Below the pieces are notes generated by a model. It worked only from the letters and a program-made list of their open reading frames with translations. It searched no databases and was not told where the DNA came from. A program made the translations under genes and the position numbers. Of a stretch of DNA of 36,638 bases, positions 23,934 to 33,532 are shown piece after piece. Every line of letters begins with the position of its first letter. The stretch's first letter is position 1. The stretch is from an uncultured archaeon A07HR67 (GTDB lineage: Archaea > Halobacteriota > Halobacteria > Halobacteriales > Haloferacaceae), in assembly GCA_000496175.1 (NCBI GenBank), contig KI543157.1:11605-48242 (forward strand). Direction: 5' to 3'.

Positions 23934-25571
23934 TCACGCCTCCGAGAGCCGGTCGTCTACGGCGTCGGCGACGCGGAGCGCGAGCGCGGCGATGGTGAGC
24001 GTCGGATTCATCGCCCCGCTCGTGGGGAAGACGGAGCTGGACGCGATCCAGCAGTTCGTCAGGTCGTGGGTCTGACACTCGGCGTCGACGACGCCCCGGT
24101 CGGGGTCGTCGCTCATCCGCGTCGTGCCCATGTGGTGGTAGGCGGGGCCGGTCGCGTCCGGGCCGGCGACCCACTCGACGTCGGCGCCGAGCGCTTCGAG
24201 AATCTCGACCTGGATCTCGTTGGCCCGCTCGATGGTGTCGAGCGCGCGCTCGCCGACGGTCCACTCGACCCGCGGGACCGGGTTGCCGTGGTCGTCGGTG
24301 CGGTCGTCCGCGAGGGTGATCCGGCTGTCGGCCCGCGGGAGCTGCTCGACGAGCCCGCCCATCGCGACGTGGGTACCGTACCCGTCGCGGAGCCGTTCGA
24401 GGAGCGAATCACCCCAGTCGTCGCCCGACAACGCCGACTCCACCGGCGACGGGCCGGCGTAGTTGAGAAACTCCAGTTTGAACGGAGCCTGCGTCTCGTC
24501 GGCCGCGTCGTAGAACTGGTCACAGCCGCTGGTGTAGAACCCGACGTGGTTCTGACGGGTCGGCTCGTCGAGCCTGCCGCCCGCGCCGGCGAACAGGTGG
24601 TCCATGAAGAACTCGCCGACGTGACCGCTCCCGTTCGCGAGCCCGTCCGGGTAGCGGTCCGACGCGGACAAAAGCAGCAGCCGCGGCGTCTCCACGCCGC
24701 CCGCCGCGACGACGAACGCGTCTGCCTCCTGTCTGTGCGTCTTCCCGTCCGGCGTCGCGTAAGCGGCCGCGGTCACCCGGTCGTCGCCGTCGTGATCGAG
24801 CCGCTGGACCGGCGCGCGATCGAGGACGGTCGCCCCCTGTTCTTCGGCGCGCTCGACGTGGACCGTCGCGTCGTACTTCGCGCCGCTCGGACAGACGGGC
24901 TGGCAGGTCCCGTAGCCGACACAGGGGGAGCGGTCGTCGTACGGCTCGGAGTTGCGCGCGTTCGGCACGGAGTGCATGTCGATCCCCAGCGACTCGCAGG
25001 CCTCGGCGAACAACGAGTCGCTGTAGGAGGGCTCGAACGCGGGCATCGGGTGTGGCTCCTCGCGGGGCGGCGCGTAGGGGTTGTCCGAGGCGCCGGCGAC
25101 GCCCAACTCGCGCTCGGCCTCGGCGTAGTAGGGCCGCAGGTCGGCGTAGTCGATCGGCCAGTCCGGGCCGATGCCCCGCGCCGTGCCGGAGTTGAAGTCG
25201 TCCTCGTGGAGCCGCATCACCATCCCCTGCCAGTGGAGCGTCGACCCGCCGACGCCCTTGACGCGGGCGTGGTTCAGCGGGTAGAACCGGTCGCCGGCGT
25301 TCTCGTGGGCGTCTCGGACGCCGCCGACGCCCCACACGTCGGGCCGGTCGTAGAAGGGACGGATCGCCCGCTCCTGTCTGGCGAGGCGGTCGGCGGGGTC
25401 GAACCGCGGACCGGCGTCGAGCACGACGACCTTGTGGTCGCCGGCGAGCCGGTCGGCGATCAACGCCCCCGCGGGTCCGGCGCCGACGACGCAGACGTCG
25501 GCGTCCGGAACGGGAGTGCGGTCGGCGCTCCCGTCCGCCCGCCCGACGCCGACGCTCTCGGCGCCGCTCAT
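23934..25571 (-). CDS. GMC family oxidoreductase, large subunit
   Basis: The protein has 545 residues. The FAD-binding motif DVCVVGAGPAGALIADRLAG is at about 25-45, GGSTLHWQGMVMRLHEDDF is the second GMC signature region, and the C-terminal YHHMGTTRMSDDPDRGVVD and IASSSVFPTSGAMNPTLTIAALALR hold the catalytic His/Asn area. It resembles the flavoprotein subunit of membrane gluconate/sorbitol/fructose dehydrogenases, which oxidise sugars or polyols and pass electrons to the respiratory chain. CVGYGTCQPVCPSGAKYD is a Cys-rich loop common in this subgroup. The ATG overlaps the stop of the small-subunit gene (ATGA), so the two are coupled. It has no Tat signal of its own; it could be exported together with the Tat-tagged small subunit. 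The substrate is unknown. Confidence 0.9.
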   Translation of the reverse strand: MSGAESVGVGRADGSADRTPVPDADVCVVGAGPAGALIADRLAGDHKVVVLDAGPRFDPADRLARQERAIRPFYDRPDVWGVGGVRDAHENAGDRFYPLNHARVKGVGGSTLHWQGMVMRLHEDDFNSGTARGIGPDWPIDYADLRPYYAEAERELGVAGASDNPYAPPREEPHPMPAFEPSYSDSLFAEACESLGIDMHSVPNARNSEPYDDRSPCVGYGTCQPVCPSGAKYDATVHVERAEEQGATVLDRAPVQRLDHDGDDRVTAAAYATPDGKTHRQEADAFVVAAGGVETPRLLLLSASDRYPDGLANGSGHVGEFFMDHLFAGAGGRLDEPTRQNHVGFYTSGCDQFYDAADETQAPFKLEFLNYAGPSPVESALSGDDWGDSLLERLRDGYGTHVAMGGLVEQLPRADSRITLADDRTDDHGNPVPRVEWTVGERALDTIERANEIQVEILEALGADVEWVAGPDATGPAYHHMGTTRMSDDPDRGVVDAECQTHDLTNCWIASSSVFPTSGAMNPTLTIAALALRVADAVDDRLSEA

Positions 25572-26125
25572 GGCGGTCCCTGCCGGTAGCTCTCCGCGCC
25601 CCCCGCGTACCCCTGCGGGTTCTCGATCCCGACGAGCTCTCCGCCCGTCGGCGAGGCGTACAACGCGAGCAGCAGTTCGTTCACGACGTAGTAGCGCACC
25701 CGTTCTGCGGTCGTTCCTTGGGGGTTCTCCTCGGCCGTATCCGCGCCCAGCTCTCGGAGCACGTCATCCCGCTCGCCAGGCGGGAGGCCGGCGACGGGTG
25801 CGCCGTACCACGAGCGGGCCGCCGACTCGACGTCGGCGACCGCCGCACGGATCCCCTCGTCGTGTGATGAGCCGTCGAGGCGCCCGGCGAGAAACCCGTC
25901 GACGAACGCGTCGATCCCGGAGATGGCCTCGGGGTACACCGCCTCCGCGACCGCGGTCATCACCGTCTGGACCGTCTCGTCCTCTGGGAGCCCCTCGCCG
26001 TCCCGTGCGGTGTCGGCCTCGCCGACCCCCTCCGCGTCGGTCTCCCGACGGACGCCGAGCGCGACTCCGCCGGTCGCGCCGAGTGCGGCCAGCGCGGCCG
26101 CCGCGTCGCGTCGCGTCAGTTTCAT
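25568..26125 (-). CDS. Gluconate 2-dehydrogenase subunit 3 family protein (Tat)
   Basis: The protein has 185 residues from the ATG at 26125. It begins MKLTRRDAAAALAALGATGG, a twin-arginine signal, and continues with the acidic helical domain of the family (TVMTAVAEAVYPEAISGIDAFVDGFLAGR; SYRQGPP at the end). Small subunits of this type pair with GMC flavoproteins and can carry them across the membrane by Tat hitch-hiking. Its promoter holds operator 5, so the dehydrogenase pair should be metal-regulated. The third, cytochrome c subunit of bacterial complexes is absent here; the electron acceptor is unknown. Confidence 0.88.
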   Translation of the reverse strand: MKLTRRDAAAALAALGATGGVALGVRRETDAEGVGEADTARDGEGLPEDETVQTVMTAVAEAVYPEAISGIDAFVDGFLAGRLDGSSHDEGIRAAVADVESAARSWYGAPVAGLPPGERDDVLRELGADTAEENPQGTTAERVRYYVVNELLLALYASPTGGELVGIENPQGYAGGAESYRQGPP

Positions 26126-26131
26126 GGAGAG

Positions 26132-26157
26132 TTTAGGCAGCCCTAAATTCATATATC
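26132..26157 (-). promoter_or_regulatory. Promoter with DtxR/IdeR-like operator 5
   Basis: On the minus strand the TATA box GGATATATG (about 26150-26157) is followed by TTTAGGGCTGCCTAAA (26132-26147) and, 6 nt later, the ATG at 26125. The layout matches operators 1 and 3. The divergent permease start is 92 nt away on the other side; no second operator is seen there. Confidence 0.87.
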
Positions 26158-26239
26158 CGTCGGAGCGCGCTCGCCGGCTGATCGGAACCCCTAATCCCGA
26201 CCGCGCCGTTGTCCGGACAAGCTGACCCCGTCTCCACCA

Positions 26240-27850
26240 ATGACCCTGCGACACCGGCTCCGCGACCGTCTGACCGACGGTGACGGCGACCTCCCGCTCG
26301 GGCTCACGCTGTTGTGTGCGGCGATCGCCGCCACGCTCGTCTTTCCGCTGGTGTGGCTCGGTATCGAAGCGGTCACCGTCGAGCGCGAGCGCGCCGTCGA
26401 CCTCGTGTTCAGTCCGGGGACCGCCGACGTGCTCGTCAACAGCCTGTTGTTGATGATCGGCGTCACCGGGGTTTCGATCCTGATCGGCGTCCCCCTCGCG
26501 TACCTCACGGCCCGGACCGACCTCCCGTTTCGCCGGTTCTGGTCCGTCGCGGCCGCGCTCCCGCTCGTCGTTCCGAGCTACGTCGGCGCCTTCTCGTTCG
26601 TCTCCGCGTTCGGTCCACAGGGTGAGTTCCACGAGGTCCTCGCTCCGCTCGGCGTCGGGCGCGTCCCGGAGATATCCGGCCTCTGGGGGTCGATCCTCGT
26701 CATCACGTTGTACACGTACCCGTACGTCTACCTGACGACCCGGGCCGCGTTGTTGTCGTTCGACACCACGTTGTTGGAGGCCGCCCGGACGCTGAACCAC
26801 GGCCGAATCGCAGCGTTTCGCCGCGTGACGCTCCCGACGATCCGGCCTGCGATCGCCGCGGGCTCGCTGCTCGCCGCGTTGTACGCGGTTTCGGACTTCG
26901 GGACACCCTCGATCATGCGGCTCCCGGTGTTCACCCGCCAGATCTACGTCGAGTACAACGCGTTCGGGCGGGATTACGCCGCGCTGCTCTCCATTCAGCT
27001 GCTCGTCGTCGTGGTCCTCGTGCTTGCGTTGGAGTGGGCGGTTCGTGCCGACCGGAACACGAGCGGCGACGACGCGGGCCGGACCGACGACCGCGTGTCG
27101 CTCGGGCGGCTGCGGTGGCCGGCGACGCTGCTTCCGGCCGGCGTCTCCGCTCTCGCGCTTTTAGTCCCGTTGTGGATCCTCGGGCTGTGGCTGGTTCGGT
27201 CGGAGGCCGGCCGTCGCCCCTCGCTCGCGTTCGAGCCGATACAGGTGCTCAACTCGGTGTCTGTCTCGGCGGCCGCCGCGGTCGTTGCCGCGCTCGCCGC
27301 GATCCCCGTCGCGTACTTCGCCGCGAACCACGACTCGCCGCTCGCGGTCGTCTTCGAACGGGCGACGTACGTCGGGTTCGCGGTGCCCGGCATCGTGCTG
27401 GCGCTCGCGTTAGTGTACTTCGGATCGGGATACGTCCCGTGGCTGTACCAGACGCTCCCCCTGCTGGTGTTCGCGTACGTCGTTCGGTTCCTCCCGCAGG
27501 CGGTCGGGTCGGCCCGGACGTCGATCCTCCAGGTCGACCGCCGACTCGTCGAGGCCGGACGCACGCTCGGCGAGTCGCCAACCGGCGCGTTCCGCCGCGT
27601 GACGTTCCCGCTCACCCGTTCTGGAATCGTCGCCGGGGCCGCGCTCGTGTTCCTCACGACCATGAAAGAACTCCCGGTCACTCTCGTCCTCCGCCCGTCC
27701 GGGTTCGACACGATCGTCACCCAGATCTGGCGGGCGCAAGAATCCGCGCTCTACCAGTACGCGGTCGTTCCCACGCTCATCCTGCTCGGTATCTCCGGGC
27801 TCTCGATGGTCGTGATCCTCTCACAGGAAGGCGGCGGTGAGGAGCTATGA
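26240..27850 (+). CDS. Iron(III) ABC transporter permease (FbpB type)
   Basis: The protein has 536 residues and about 12 hydrophobic helices in two homologous halves, the fused FbpB/ThiP (COG1178) layout. Each half has the EAA-type loop that contacts the ATPase: [22 protein letters not shown] (about 180-200) and [22 protein letters not shown] (about 435-456). It should form the membrane channel for the Fe(III)-binding lipoprotein encoded at 19053. A TATA-like CCTAATC near 26189 could drive it with a short leader. The stop overlaps the next ATG (ATGA). The expected ABC ATPase gene does not follow. Confidence 0.92.
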   Translation: MTLRHRLRDRLTDGDGDLPLGLTLLCAAIAATLVFPLVWLGIEAVTVERERAVDLVFSPGTADVLVNSLLLMIGVTGVSILIGVPLAYLTARTDLPFRRFWSVAAALPLVVPSYVGAFSFVSAFGPQGEFHEVLAPLGVGRVPEISGLWGSILVITLYTYPYVYLTTRAALLSFDTTLLEAARTLNHGRIAAFRRVTLPTIRPAIAAGSLLAALYAVSDFGTPSIMRLPVFTRQIYVEYNAFGRDYAALLSIQLLVVVVLVLALEWAVRADRNTSGDDAGRTDDRVSLGRLRWPATLLPAGVSALALLVPLWILGLWLVRSEAGRRPSLAFEPIQVLNSVSVSAAAAVVAALAAIPVAYFAANHDSPLAVVFERATYVGFAVPGIVLALALVYFGSGYVPWLYQTLPLLVFAYVVRFLPQAVGSARTSILQVDRRLVEAGRTLGESPTGAFRRVTFPLTRSGIVAGAALVFLTTMKELPVTLVLRPSGFDTIVTQIWRAQESALYQYAVVPTLILLGISGLSMVVILSQEGGGEEL

Positions 27851-28659
27851 GCTCGGTGAACGAACGACGCCGCGTCGAGGAGGCGGTGAACACCCTCGAC
27901 GGACAGGCGGTCCGCGTCCCGCTTCCCAACCGCGACGCCGAACGAACCCTCTACGAACACCTGACCCGGGTCGTGGATATCGCACTCGAGAAGAGCGACC
28001 TGCTCGCCGACCCCGACCTTCCGCTCATCGAGGCGTACGAACGCGAACTCGAACGGGTGAGACGCCAGCTCACACACCGTCTCCGTCGCCTGACCGGCCA
28101 GCAGTACGAGGCGGTCGCGGACGCGTACCTCCGTGGCGAGCGCGACGACTGGATCGGCGCGCTCGCGGTCTACTACCGGCAGTGTTATGTTCGTCTTCAG
28201 GAACGATACACGCTGAACAACCGGATAATTTGTTCGATCGTGAGTCGCTACCCGGACAGTTTCACCGTCAACCTGCGCTTCGTCGACGGCAGCGTCACGC
28301 CGGAGGCGGTCCGCTACGAGTCGTCGACGCTCGGAGAGACCGACCTCGACAACCGGTATCGCGGCCAGTACCACGACGACTGCCAGTACTCACAACGAGA
28401 AGCCGCCGAGTACATCCGCGAGAACGTCGACCACGTCCGGGCGGTAGCTCCCGACCCAGACGCCGCCGCCGAGACCGACCGGTACGGCGGCTACGTCCAC
28501 CTGACCGGCAGACACGGATCGGTCTTCTCGGAGTACTTCGGCCCGGTCGACTCAGACCCGCGACGCTTCGACGAGCCAGCCGCCGAGCCACAGTTGGTTC
28601 CGGAAGGAGCCGAAGCCGAGCGCGTCACGCGGGAACTCTTTGCCGATCCGACCTCCTGA
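27847..28659 (+). CDS. Conserved-looking hypothetical protein coupled to the iron permease
   Basis: The protein has 270 residues and starts in a 4-nt ATGA overlap with the permease, so it is almost surely translated. I do not recognise the family. The first 115 residues look helical ([72 protein letters not shown]); the middle has a beta-rich stretch ([27 protein letters not shown]) and the end is acidic. There are no membrane helices, signal peptide, Walker motifs or Cys pairs, so it is not the missing ABC ATPase. A role with the transporter is suggested only by position. Confidence 0.8.
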   Translation: MSSVNERRRVEEAVNTLDGQAVRVPLPNRDAERTLYEHLTRVVDIALEKSDLLADPDLPLIEAYERELERVRRQLTHRLRRLTGQQYEAVADAYLRGERDDWIGALAVYYRQCYVRLQERYTLNNRIICSIVSRYPDSFTVNLRFVDGSVTPEAVRYESSTLGETDLDNRYRGQYHDDCQYSQREAAEYIRENVDHVRAVAPDPDAAAETDRYGGYVHLTGRHGSVFSEYFGPVDSDPRRFDEPAAEPQLVPEGAEAERVTRELFADPTS

Positions 28660-28856
28660 CCGGCTCGTCAGCGGCGACGGACGGCGGCTCGCTCGGCCAT
28701 ACCGGGACGCCGGACCGCGATAGAACTGACCGGAGACCGTCGTCGGGACGTCGCCCCGACACCGTAGACGACGCGGCGGTTCTCGGGGGCGGTTCGTTCT
28801 GCCGGCGCGCGGTCGTTTCGGAAGGGCCTATTACCCCGACCGCCGAACGGCCGGAC

Positions 28857-30638
28857 ATGTTCAGACAGTTCCGGTCGGAGGTGTCCGCGGCGCTCGCCGA
28901 CGCGCTCGCCGAGTTGGGGCTCCCGGCCGACGACCTCGGCATCGAACGCCCGCCCGACGACATGGACGCGACGCTCGCCTCCAGCGTCGCCTTCCGGCTC
29001 GCGGGCGAGGTCGGCGCCCCCCCGCCGAGCGTCGCCGCCGACGTGGCCGAGGCGATCGACGTCGCTCCCTACGACTACCTCGCCGCGGTCGACACCGCCG
29101 GCCCGTACGTCAACTTCCACGCCGGCGAGCGATACCTCGCCGACACCCTCGAGGCCGCCGCGGGCGAGCCGACGTACGGCACTCTCCCCGACCGCGAGAC
29201 CAGCGTCGTCGTCGAACACACCAGCGCCAACCCGACGGGGCCGGTTCACGTGGGGCGCGCCCGGAATCCGATCGTCGGCGACGCGGTCGCGAACGTGCTC
29301 GAGTACGCCGGCTACGACGTGGACCGCCACTACTACGTGAACGACGCGGGCCGTCAGATGGCGGTGTTCACTTGGGCGTACGAGACGTTCGACGAGTCGG
29401 AGTTGGACGACGAGCCGGCTCGCGACCGGATCGAGTACGACCTCGTGCGCTACTACCGCCACGGAAACGCGTTCCTGGAGACGGCCGACCCCGAGGCCGC
29501 CGAGGCGGCCGAAGCCGAGATCACCGACATCCTCCGCGGGTTGGAGGCGGGCGACGAGGAGACGTACGAACGGGTCAGCGAGGTGGTCGACGCCGTTCTC
29601 GGCGGGATGAAAGCGTGTCTCGCCCGGCTCCCCGCCGAGTTCGACGAGTTCGTCAAGGAAACTCGGTTCATGCGCGACGGCTCCACCGACGACATCGCCG
29701 AGCGGCTCAAGGCGACCGACCACGCGGTGTACGACGACGACGCCTGGCAGCTCGAGCTCGACGAGTGGGGAATCGAGAAGAACCTCGTCTTTCTTCGGTC
29801 CGACGACACCTCGTTGTACACCACCCGCGACCTGGCACACCACGAGTGGAAGTTCGCGAACTACGACCGGGCGGTGACGGTGCTCGGCGAGGACCACAAG
29901 CTCCAGGCCGAACAGCTCGCGGCGGCATTAGACCTGCTCGGCACCGACACCGACCGCCTCGACGACGTGATCTACTCGTACGTCAACCTGCCCGACGGGA
30001 AGATGTCGACGCGCGAGGGCACCGGCGTCGTGCTCGACGACCTGCTCGACGAGGCGATCGACCGCGCCCGCAAGGCAGTCGAGAACCGGATGGACGACCG
30101 GATCCGCGACGACGACCTGACGGACGAGGATGTCGAGCGAATCGCCCACCAGGTGGGGATCGGCGCCGTGCGGTACGACATCGTCTCGAAACAACCCGCG
30201 AAGGCGATCACCTTCGAGTGGGAGGAGGCGCTCGATTTCGAGGCGCAGTCGGCGCCGTTCGTCCAGTACGTCCACGCACGGTGTTGCGGGATCCTCTCGG
30301 AGGCGGCGGCCGCGGGGATCGACGTGCCGAGCGACGCCGAGTCGGTCGACGTCGACGCCGGCGTCCTCGAGACCGCCGCCGCCAAGAACCTTCTCCGCGA
30401 GGTCGCGCGGTTCCCGGCCGTGATCGAGTCGGCCGCCGCCGATCTGGAACCGCACACGGTCGCGACGTTCACCCGCGAGTTCGCCGACGCGTACAACGCC
30501 TTCTACCGCGAGTGTCCGGTGGTGACTGCCGACTCCGACGCGCTCCGCGACGCCCGGCTCGCCGTGGTCGCGGCCGCCCGCCACACGATGGCGAACGCGC
30601 TCGACGCGCTCGGCGTGGACGCGCCGGCGTCGATGTGA
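28857..30638 (+). CDS. argS: Arginyl-tRNA synthetase
   Basis: The protein has 593 residues, normal for a class I ArgRS. The HIGH-type motif is [17 protein letters not shown] (about 121-137). The KMSK-type motif is [11 protein letters not shown] (about 380-390). The N-terminal Add-1 domain ([20 protein letters not shown]) and the C-terminal anticodon-binding DALRD domain ([18 protein letters not shown]...[11 protein letters not shown]) are present. The frame extends upstream, but the ATG at 28857 starts the conserved domain and follows a TATA-like CCTATTACC (about 28827-28835) at the leaderless distance. The gene is unrelated in role to the iron-linked cluster before it. Confidence 0.97.
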   Translation: MFRQFRSEVSAALADALAELGLPADDLGIERPPDDMDATLASSVAFRLAGEVGAPPPSVAADVAEAIDVAPYDYLAAVDTAGPYVNFHAGERYLADTLEAAAGEPTYGTLPDRETSVVVEHTSANPTGPVHVGRARNPIVGDAVANVLEYAGYDVDRHYYVNDAGRQMAVFTWAYETFDESELDDEPARDRIEYDLVRYYRHGNAFLETADPEAAEAAEAEITDILRGLEAGDEETYERVSEVVDAVLGGMKACLARLPAEFDEFVKETRFMRDGSTDDIAERLKATDHAVYDDDAWQLELDEWGIEKNLVFLRSDDTSLYTTRDLAHHEWKFANYDRAVTVLGEDHKLQAEQLAAALDLLGTDTDRLDDVIYSYVNLPDGKMSTREGTGVVLDDLLDEAIDRARKAVENRMDDRIRDDDLTDEDVERIAHQVGIGAVRYDIVSKQPAKAITFEWEEALDFEAQSAPFVQYVHARCCGILSEAAAAGIDVPSDAESVDVDAGVLETAAAKNLLREVARFPAVIESAAADLEPHTVATFTREFADAYNAFYRECPVVTADSDALRDARLAVVAAARHTMANALDALGVDAPASM

Positions 30639-30672
30639 GCCTGACCCGTTCGATCAGGCCCCAGCCGGCCAG

Positions 30673-32112
30673 TCAGATCATGCTCCGGCCGGGCGAGGAC
30701 GGGCCGTAGAACTGGCCGTGGAATCCGTACGGCAGCCGGTGTGGCAGAAGCGCACGCCCGCGTTCCGTCAGCGTCTCGGCGTCGAGACAGACCAGCGCCG
30801 ACCGGTCGGTCTCGGGAACTAACACGACAGAGAGGAGCACGCCGTCGTCTTCCGCGGCCGCCTCCGGAGCCGACACGAACACCGGTTCTCCGGGATGGGC
30901 TCCGGCGTCTCGCCACCGGCGAACGGTTCCGGTCTCGACGTCGACTTTGGTGACGTCCGTCGGCAGGCTCGACGTCTCGTCGGTCTCGGCGAGATACACG
31001 TAGCGGTGGCGCGAGCCGCCGACCTCGCGGTAGTTCACCATCGGAAACTCCACCGGCCCGCGGTAGAGCCGTTCTCGTGCCGCCTCGCCGCCGGACAACG
31101 GGACCCGGTACCGGACGAGGTCGCCCACCGGCAGGTCGGGGTCGTCGTCCCGCAGGTTCGACATCGTCAGCCTGGTGACCGCCCGCTCGTCGTCGAACGC
31201 CACGAGGTCGACGACCACCTCGCCGTCGCGCTCGTAGGCGTTCGCGTGGTGGTAGACGAACGCCGGCGGGGCGGTCGCCGTCGCCTCGTGCTCGCCGGTC
31301 TCGCGATCGAGCACGACGAACCGCGTCGGAGCGTCGAGCGGCCGAAACGCGTCCAGAAACGTTTCTCGGGTGACCGCCCCGCGGAGCAGCCCCGCTGTGT
31401 CGAGCCCGAACCCGTTCACGGTGACGACGGCGTACCGCTCGGTCAGCGCGAACGAGTGGACGTACGGCGACTCGTCGAACCGGAGGCGGGTCAGCGGCGT
31501 CGGCGCTCCGCCGTCGCCCGGCCGGCGAAACAACGTGAACGTCGTCTCGCGGCCGTACGAGACGCCGAGATTGTAAAACGCCGCCTCGTCGTGGTCGTAG
31601 TGGACGTGTGCGAGCGTGAGGTCGCTGTCGAGTCCCGCAGTGAGGTCTCTCCGCCCGGTCGTCTCCAACGTGTCCGGATCGAACACCAGCGCGGTCGGCG
31701 ACTCCGTCACCGCGGCGACCTCGTCGCCGAGCCGCTGGACGCCGATGATCGGATTGTCCGGGAAGGTCCCGCCGAGAACCTGTCTGATCCGTGTCCAGAC
31801 CGGGCGGTCCGGGGGCGTTCCCGGAAACGGGGTTCGAACGCCGCCGCTTTCGGTCGCGTACTCGTAATCCCGGCTCTTCACGAACCGATTGGCGTACGTC
31901 ACCTCGCCGTCGTCGATCCGGAAGCGACGCAGCATCGCGAGCGGGTCGAACCAGTGGCGCAGTTCGGTCTCGCCGGCCTCGAACCGGCCGGGGCCGTTCC
32001 CGATGAGGTCTCCTCGCAGCCACTCCGGAAACGATCCCTCGATCGTCAGCCGGACGTTTTCCAGCTCCTCGGTCTGTGTGCGGAACCCCGCACGGTAGTC
32101 GGCGGATGGCAC
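30673..32112 (-). CDS. Carotenoid cleavage oxygenase (RPE65/CCD family)
   Basis: The protein has 479 residues with a GTG start. It is a seven-bladed-propeller, non-haem Fe(II) dioxygenase that cuts carotenoids at a double bond. The four iron-binding histidines appear in LAHVHYD (His169), YVHSFALTE (His219), YHHANAYE (His289) and GFHGQF (His465), and the N-terminus has PEWLRGDLIGNGPGRFEAG. In haloarchaea such enzymes could supply retinal for rhodopsins or degrade carotenoids; beta-carotene cleavage to retinal in this group is also carried out by the unrelated Brp/Blh family, so the product is uncertain. It is convergent with argS (34 nt) and divergent from prf1. Confidence 0.88.
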   Translation of the reverse strand: MPSADYRAGFRTQTEELENVRLTIEGSFPEWLRGDLIGNGPGRFEAGETELRHWFDPLAMLRRFRIDDGEVTYANRFVKSRDYEYATESGGVRTPFPGTPPDRPVWTRIRQVLGGTFPDNPIIGVQRLGDEVAAVTESPTALVFDPDTLETTGRRDLTAGLDSDLTLAHVHYDHDEAAFYNLGVSYGRETTFTLFRRPGDGGAPTPLTRLRFDESPYVHSFALTERYAVVTVNGFGLDTAGLLRGAVTRETFLDAFRPLDAPTRFVVLDRETGEHEATATAPPAFVYHHANAYERDGEVVVDLVAFDDERAVTRLTMSNLRDDDPDLPVGDLVRYRVPLSGGEAARERLYRGPVEFPMVNYREVGGSRHRYVYLAETDETSSLPTDVTKVDVETGTVRRWRDAGAHPGEPVFVSAPEAAAEDDGVLLSVVLVPETDRSALVCLDAETLTERGRALLPHRLPYGFHGQFYGPSSPGRSMI

Positions 32113-32267
32113 TACTGTCCGTCTCGTGGCTCCACGCCCCTGTCACCGTCGATCACCGGGGCCGCCCGCCGGGTCGCTCGACGGCCATCGCCGTCCGATC
32201 CGGGGATCAACCGACCCTCCGAGGCCGGTCAAAGATTACTTACACACACGAGGCCGTACGGTCTACA

Positions 32268-33518
32268 ATGAGTAGCGACGCACAGGCGGCAAACGATGAC
32301 CGGCGGAAGTACGAGTTTCGCAAGGTCATCGAGGAGCTCAAACAGTACGAGGGCTCCGGCACACAGCTCGTCACCATCTACATTCCGGAAGACAAACAGG
32401 TCTCCGACGTAGTGGCACACGTCACTCAGGAGCACAGCGAGGCGTCGAACATCAAGTCCAAGCAGACCCGGACCAACGTTCAGGACGCGCTGACGAGCAT
32501 CAAAGACCGCCTCCGGTACTACGACACGTTCCCGCCGGACAAGGGCATGGTGCTCTTTTCCGGCGCTGTCGACTCCGGCGGCGGCCGCACCGAGATGGTC
32601 ACCCGAACGCTCGAATCCCCTCCGCAGCCGATCCAATCGTTCCGCTACCACTGCGATTCCGACTTTCTCACCGAGCCGCTCGAGCACATGTTGTCCGATT
32701 CCGGGCTCTTCGGGCTCATCGTGCTCGACCGTCGCGAGGCCAACGTCGGCTGGCTGAAAGGCAAACGGGTCGAGCCGGTCAAATCCGCCTCCTCGCTCGT
32801 TCCGGGCAAACAACGGAAAGGCGGCCAGTCCGCTCAGCGGTTCGCCCGCCTCCGGCTCGAGGCGATCGACAACTTCTATCAGGAGGTCGCGGGGATGGCA
32901 AATGACCTCTTCGTCAACAAGCGCCACGAGCTCGACGGGATCCTCGTCGGCGGCCCCTCGCCGACCAAAGACGAGTTCCTCGACGGCGACTACCTCCACC
33001 ACGAGCTTCAAGACAAAGTGCTCGGCAAGTTCGACGTGGCCTACACCGACGAGTCGGGGCTTCACGACCTCGTTGACGCCGCCAGCGAGGCGCTCGCCGA
33101 TCAAGAGATCGTCGAGGATAAACGCCACATGGACGAGTTCTTCGAGAACCTCCACACCGGCGAGCAGGCGACCTACGGCTTCGAACAGACCCGTCGGAAC
33201 CTGATCATGGGCTCCGTCGACCGCCTGCTCATCTCAGAAGACCTCCGCTCGGACGTGATCGTTTACGAGTGTCCCAACGGCCACGAGGAGTTCGAGGTGG
33301 TCGACGCCCGTCACTCGACGCCCGATCACGAGTGTGCCGACTGTGGCGAGGACTGCGAGGTCGTCGAACGCGAGGACGTCATCGAACACCTGATGTCGAT
33401 CGCCGAGCAACGCGGCACCGACACCAAGTTCATTTCTACCGACTTCGAGAAGGGCGAGCAGCTGTTCGACGCGTTCGGCGGCATCGCCGGCATCCTGCGC
33501 TACTCGACGGGCGTGTAG
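32268..33518 (+). CDS. prf1: Peptide chain release factor aRF1
   Basis: The protein has 416 residues, full length for archaeal RF1 (eRF1 family). The stop-codon decoding loop NIKS is in SEASNIKSKQTRTNV (about 57-70), and the peptidyl-hydrolysis motif GGQ is in RKGGQSAQRFARL (about 185-197). The C-terminal domain contains a small zinc-binding insert, YECPNGHEEF...HECADCGEDCEV. A TATA-like GATTACTTA lies at about 32234-32242. The frame runs upstream to 32076, but only the ATG at 32268 matches the family start (MSSDAQAANDDRRKYEFRK). Confidence 0.97.
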   Translation: MSSDAQAANDDRRKYEFRKVIEELKQYEGSGTQLVTIYIPEDKQVSDVVAHVTQEHSEASNIKSKQTRTNVQDALTSIKDRLRYYDTFPPDKGMVLFSGAVDSGGGRTEMVTRTLESPPQPIQSFRYHCDSDFLTEPLEHMLSDSGLFGLIVLDRREANVGWLKGKRVEPVKSASSLVPGKQRKGGQSAQRFARLRLEAIDNFYQEVAGMANDLFVNKRHELDGILVGGPSPTKDEFLDGDYLHHELQDKVLGKFDVAYTDESGLHDLVDAASEALADQEIVEDKRHMDEFFENLHTGEQATYGFEQTRRNLIMGSVDRLLISEDLRSDVIVYECPNGHEEFEVVDARHSTPDHECADCGEDCEVVEREDVIEHLMSIAEQRGTDTKFISTDFEKGEQLFDAFGGIAGILRYSTGV

Positions 33519-33532
33519 ACGGCCACGCCACG

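Noticed and set aside
23910..25589. A 559-codon open frame on the plus strand opposite the GMC gene
   Set aside because: The minus strand encodes a clear GMC oxidoreductase over the same span; the plus frame has no recognisable motif.
26158..26239. A separate operator for the iron permease
   Set aside because: No TTTAGG or CCTAAA half-site is present between 26158 and 26239; operator 5 lies about 90 nt upstream and is placed for the divergent gene.
27837..28856. Long upstream extension of ArgS
   Set aside because: It covers the hypothetical gene in a different frame and the ArgS-like sequence begins only at 28857, behind a TATA-like element.
29372..30709. A 445-codon plus-strand frame within argS and past its end
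   Set aside because: It is a shifted frame of argS made almost wholly of Arg, Gly and Pro.
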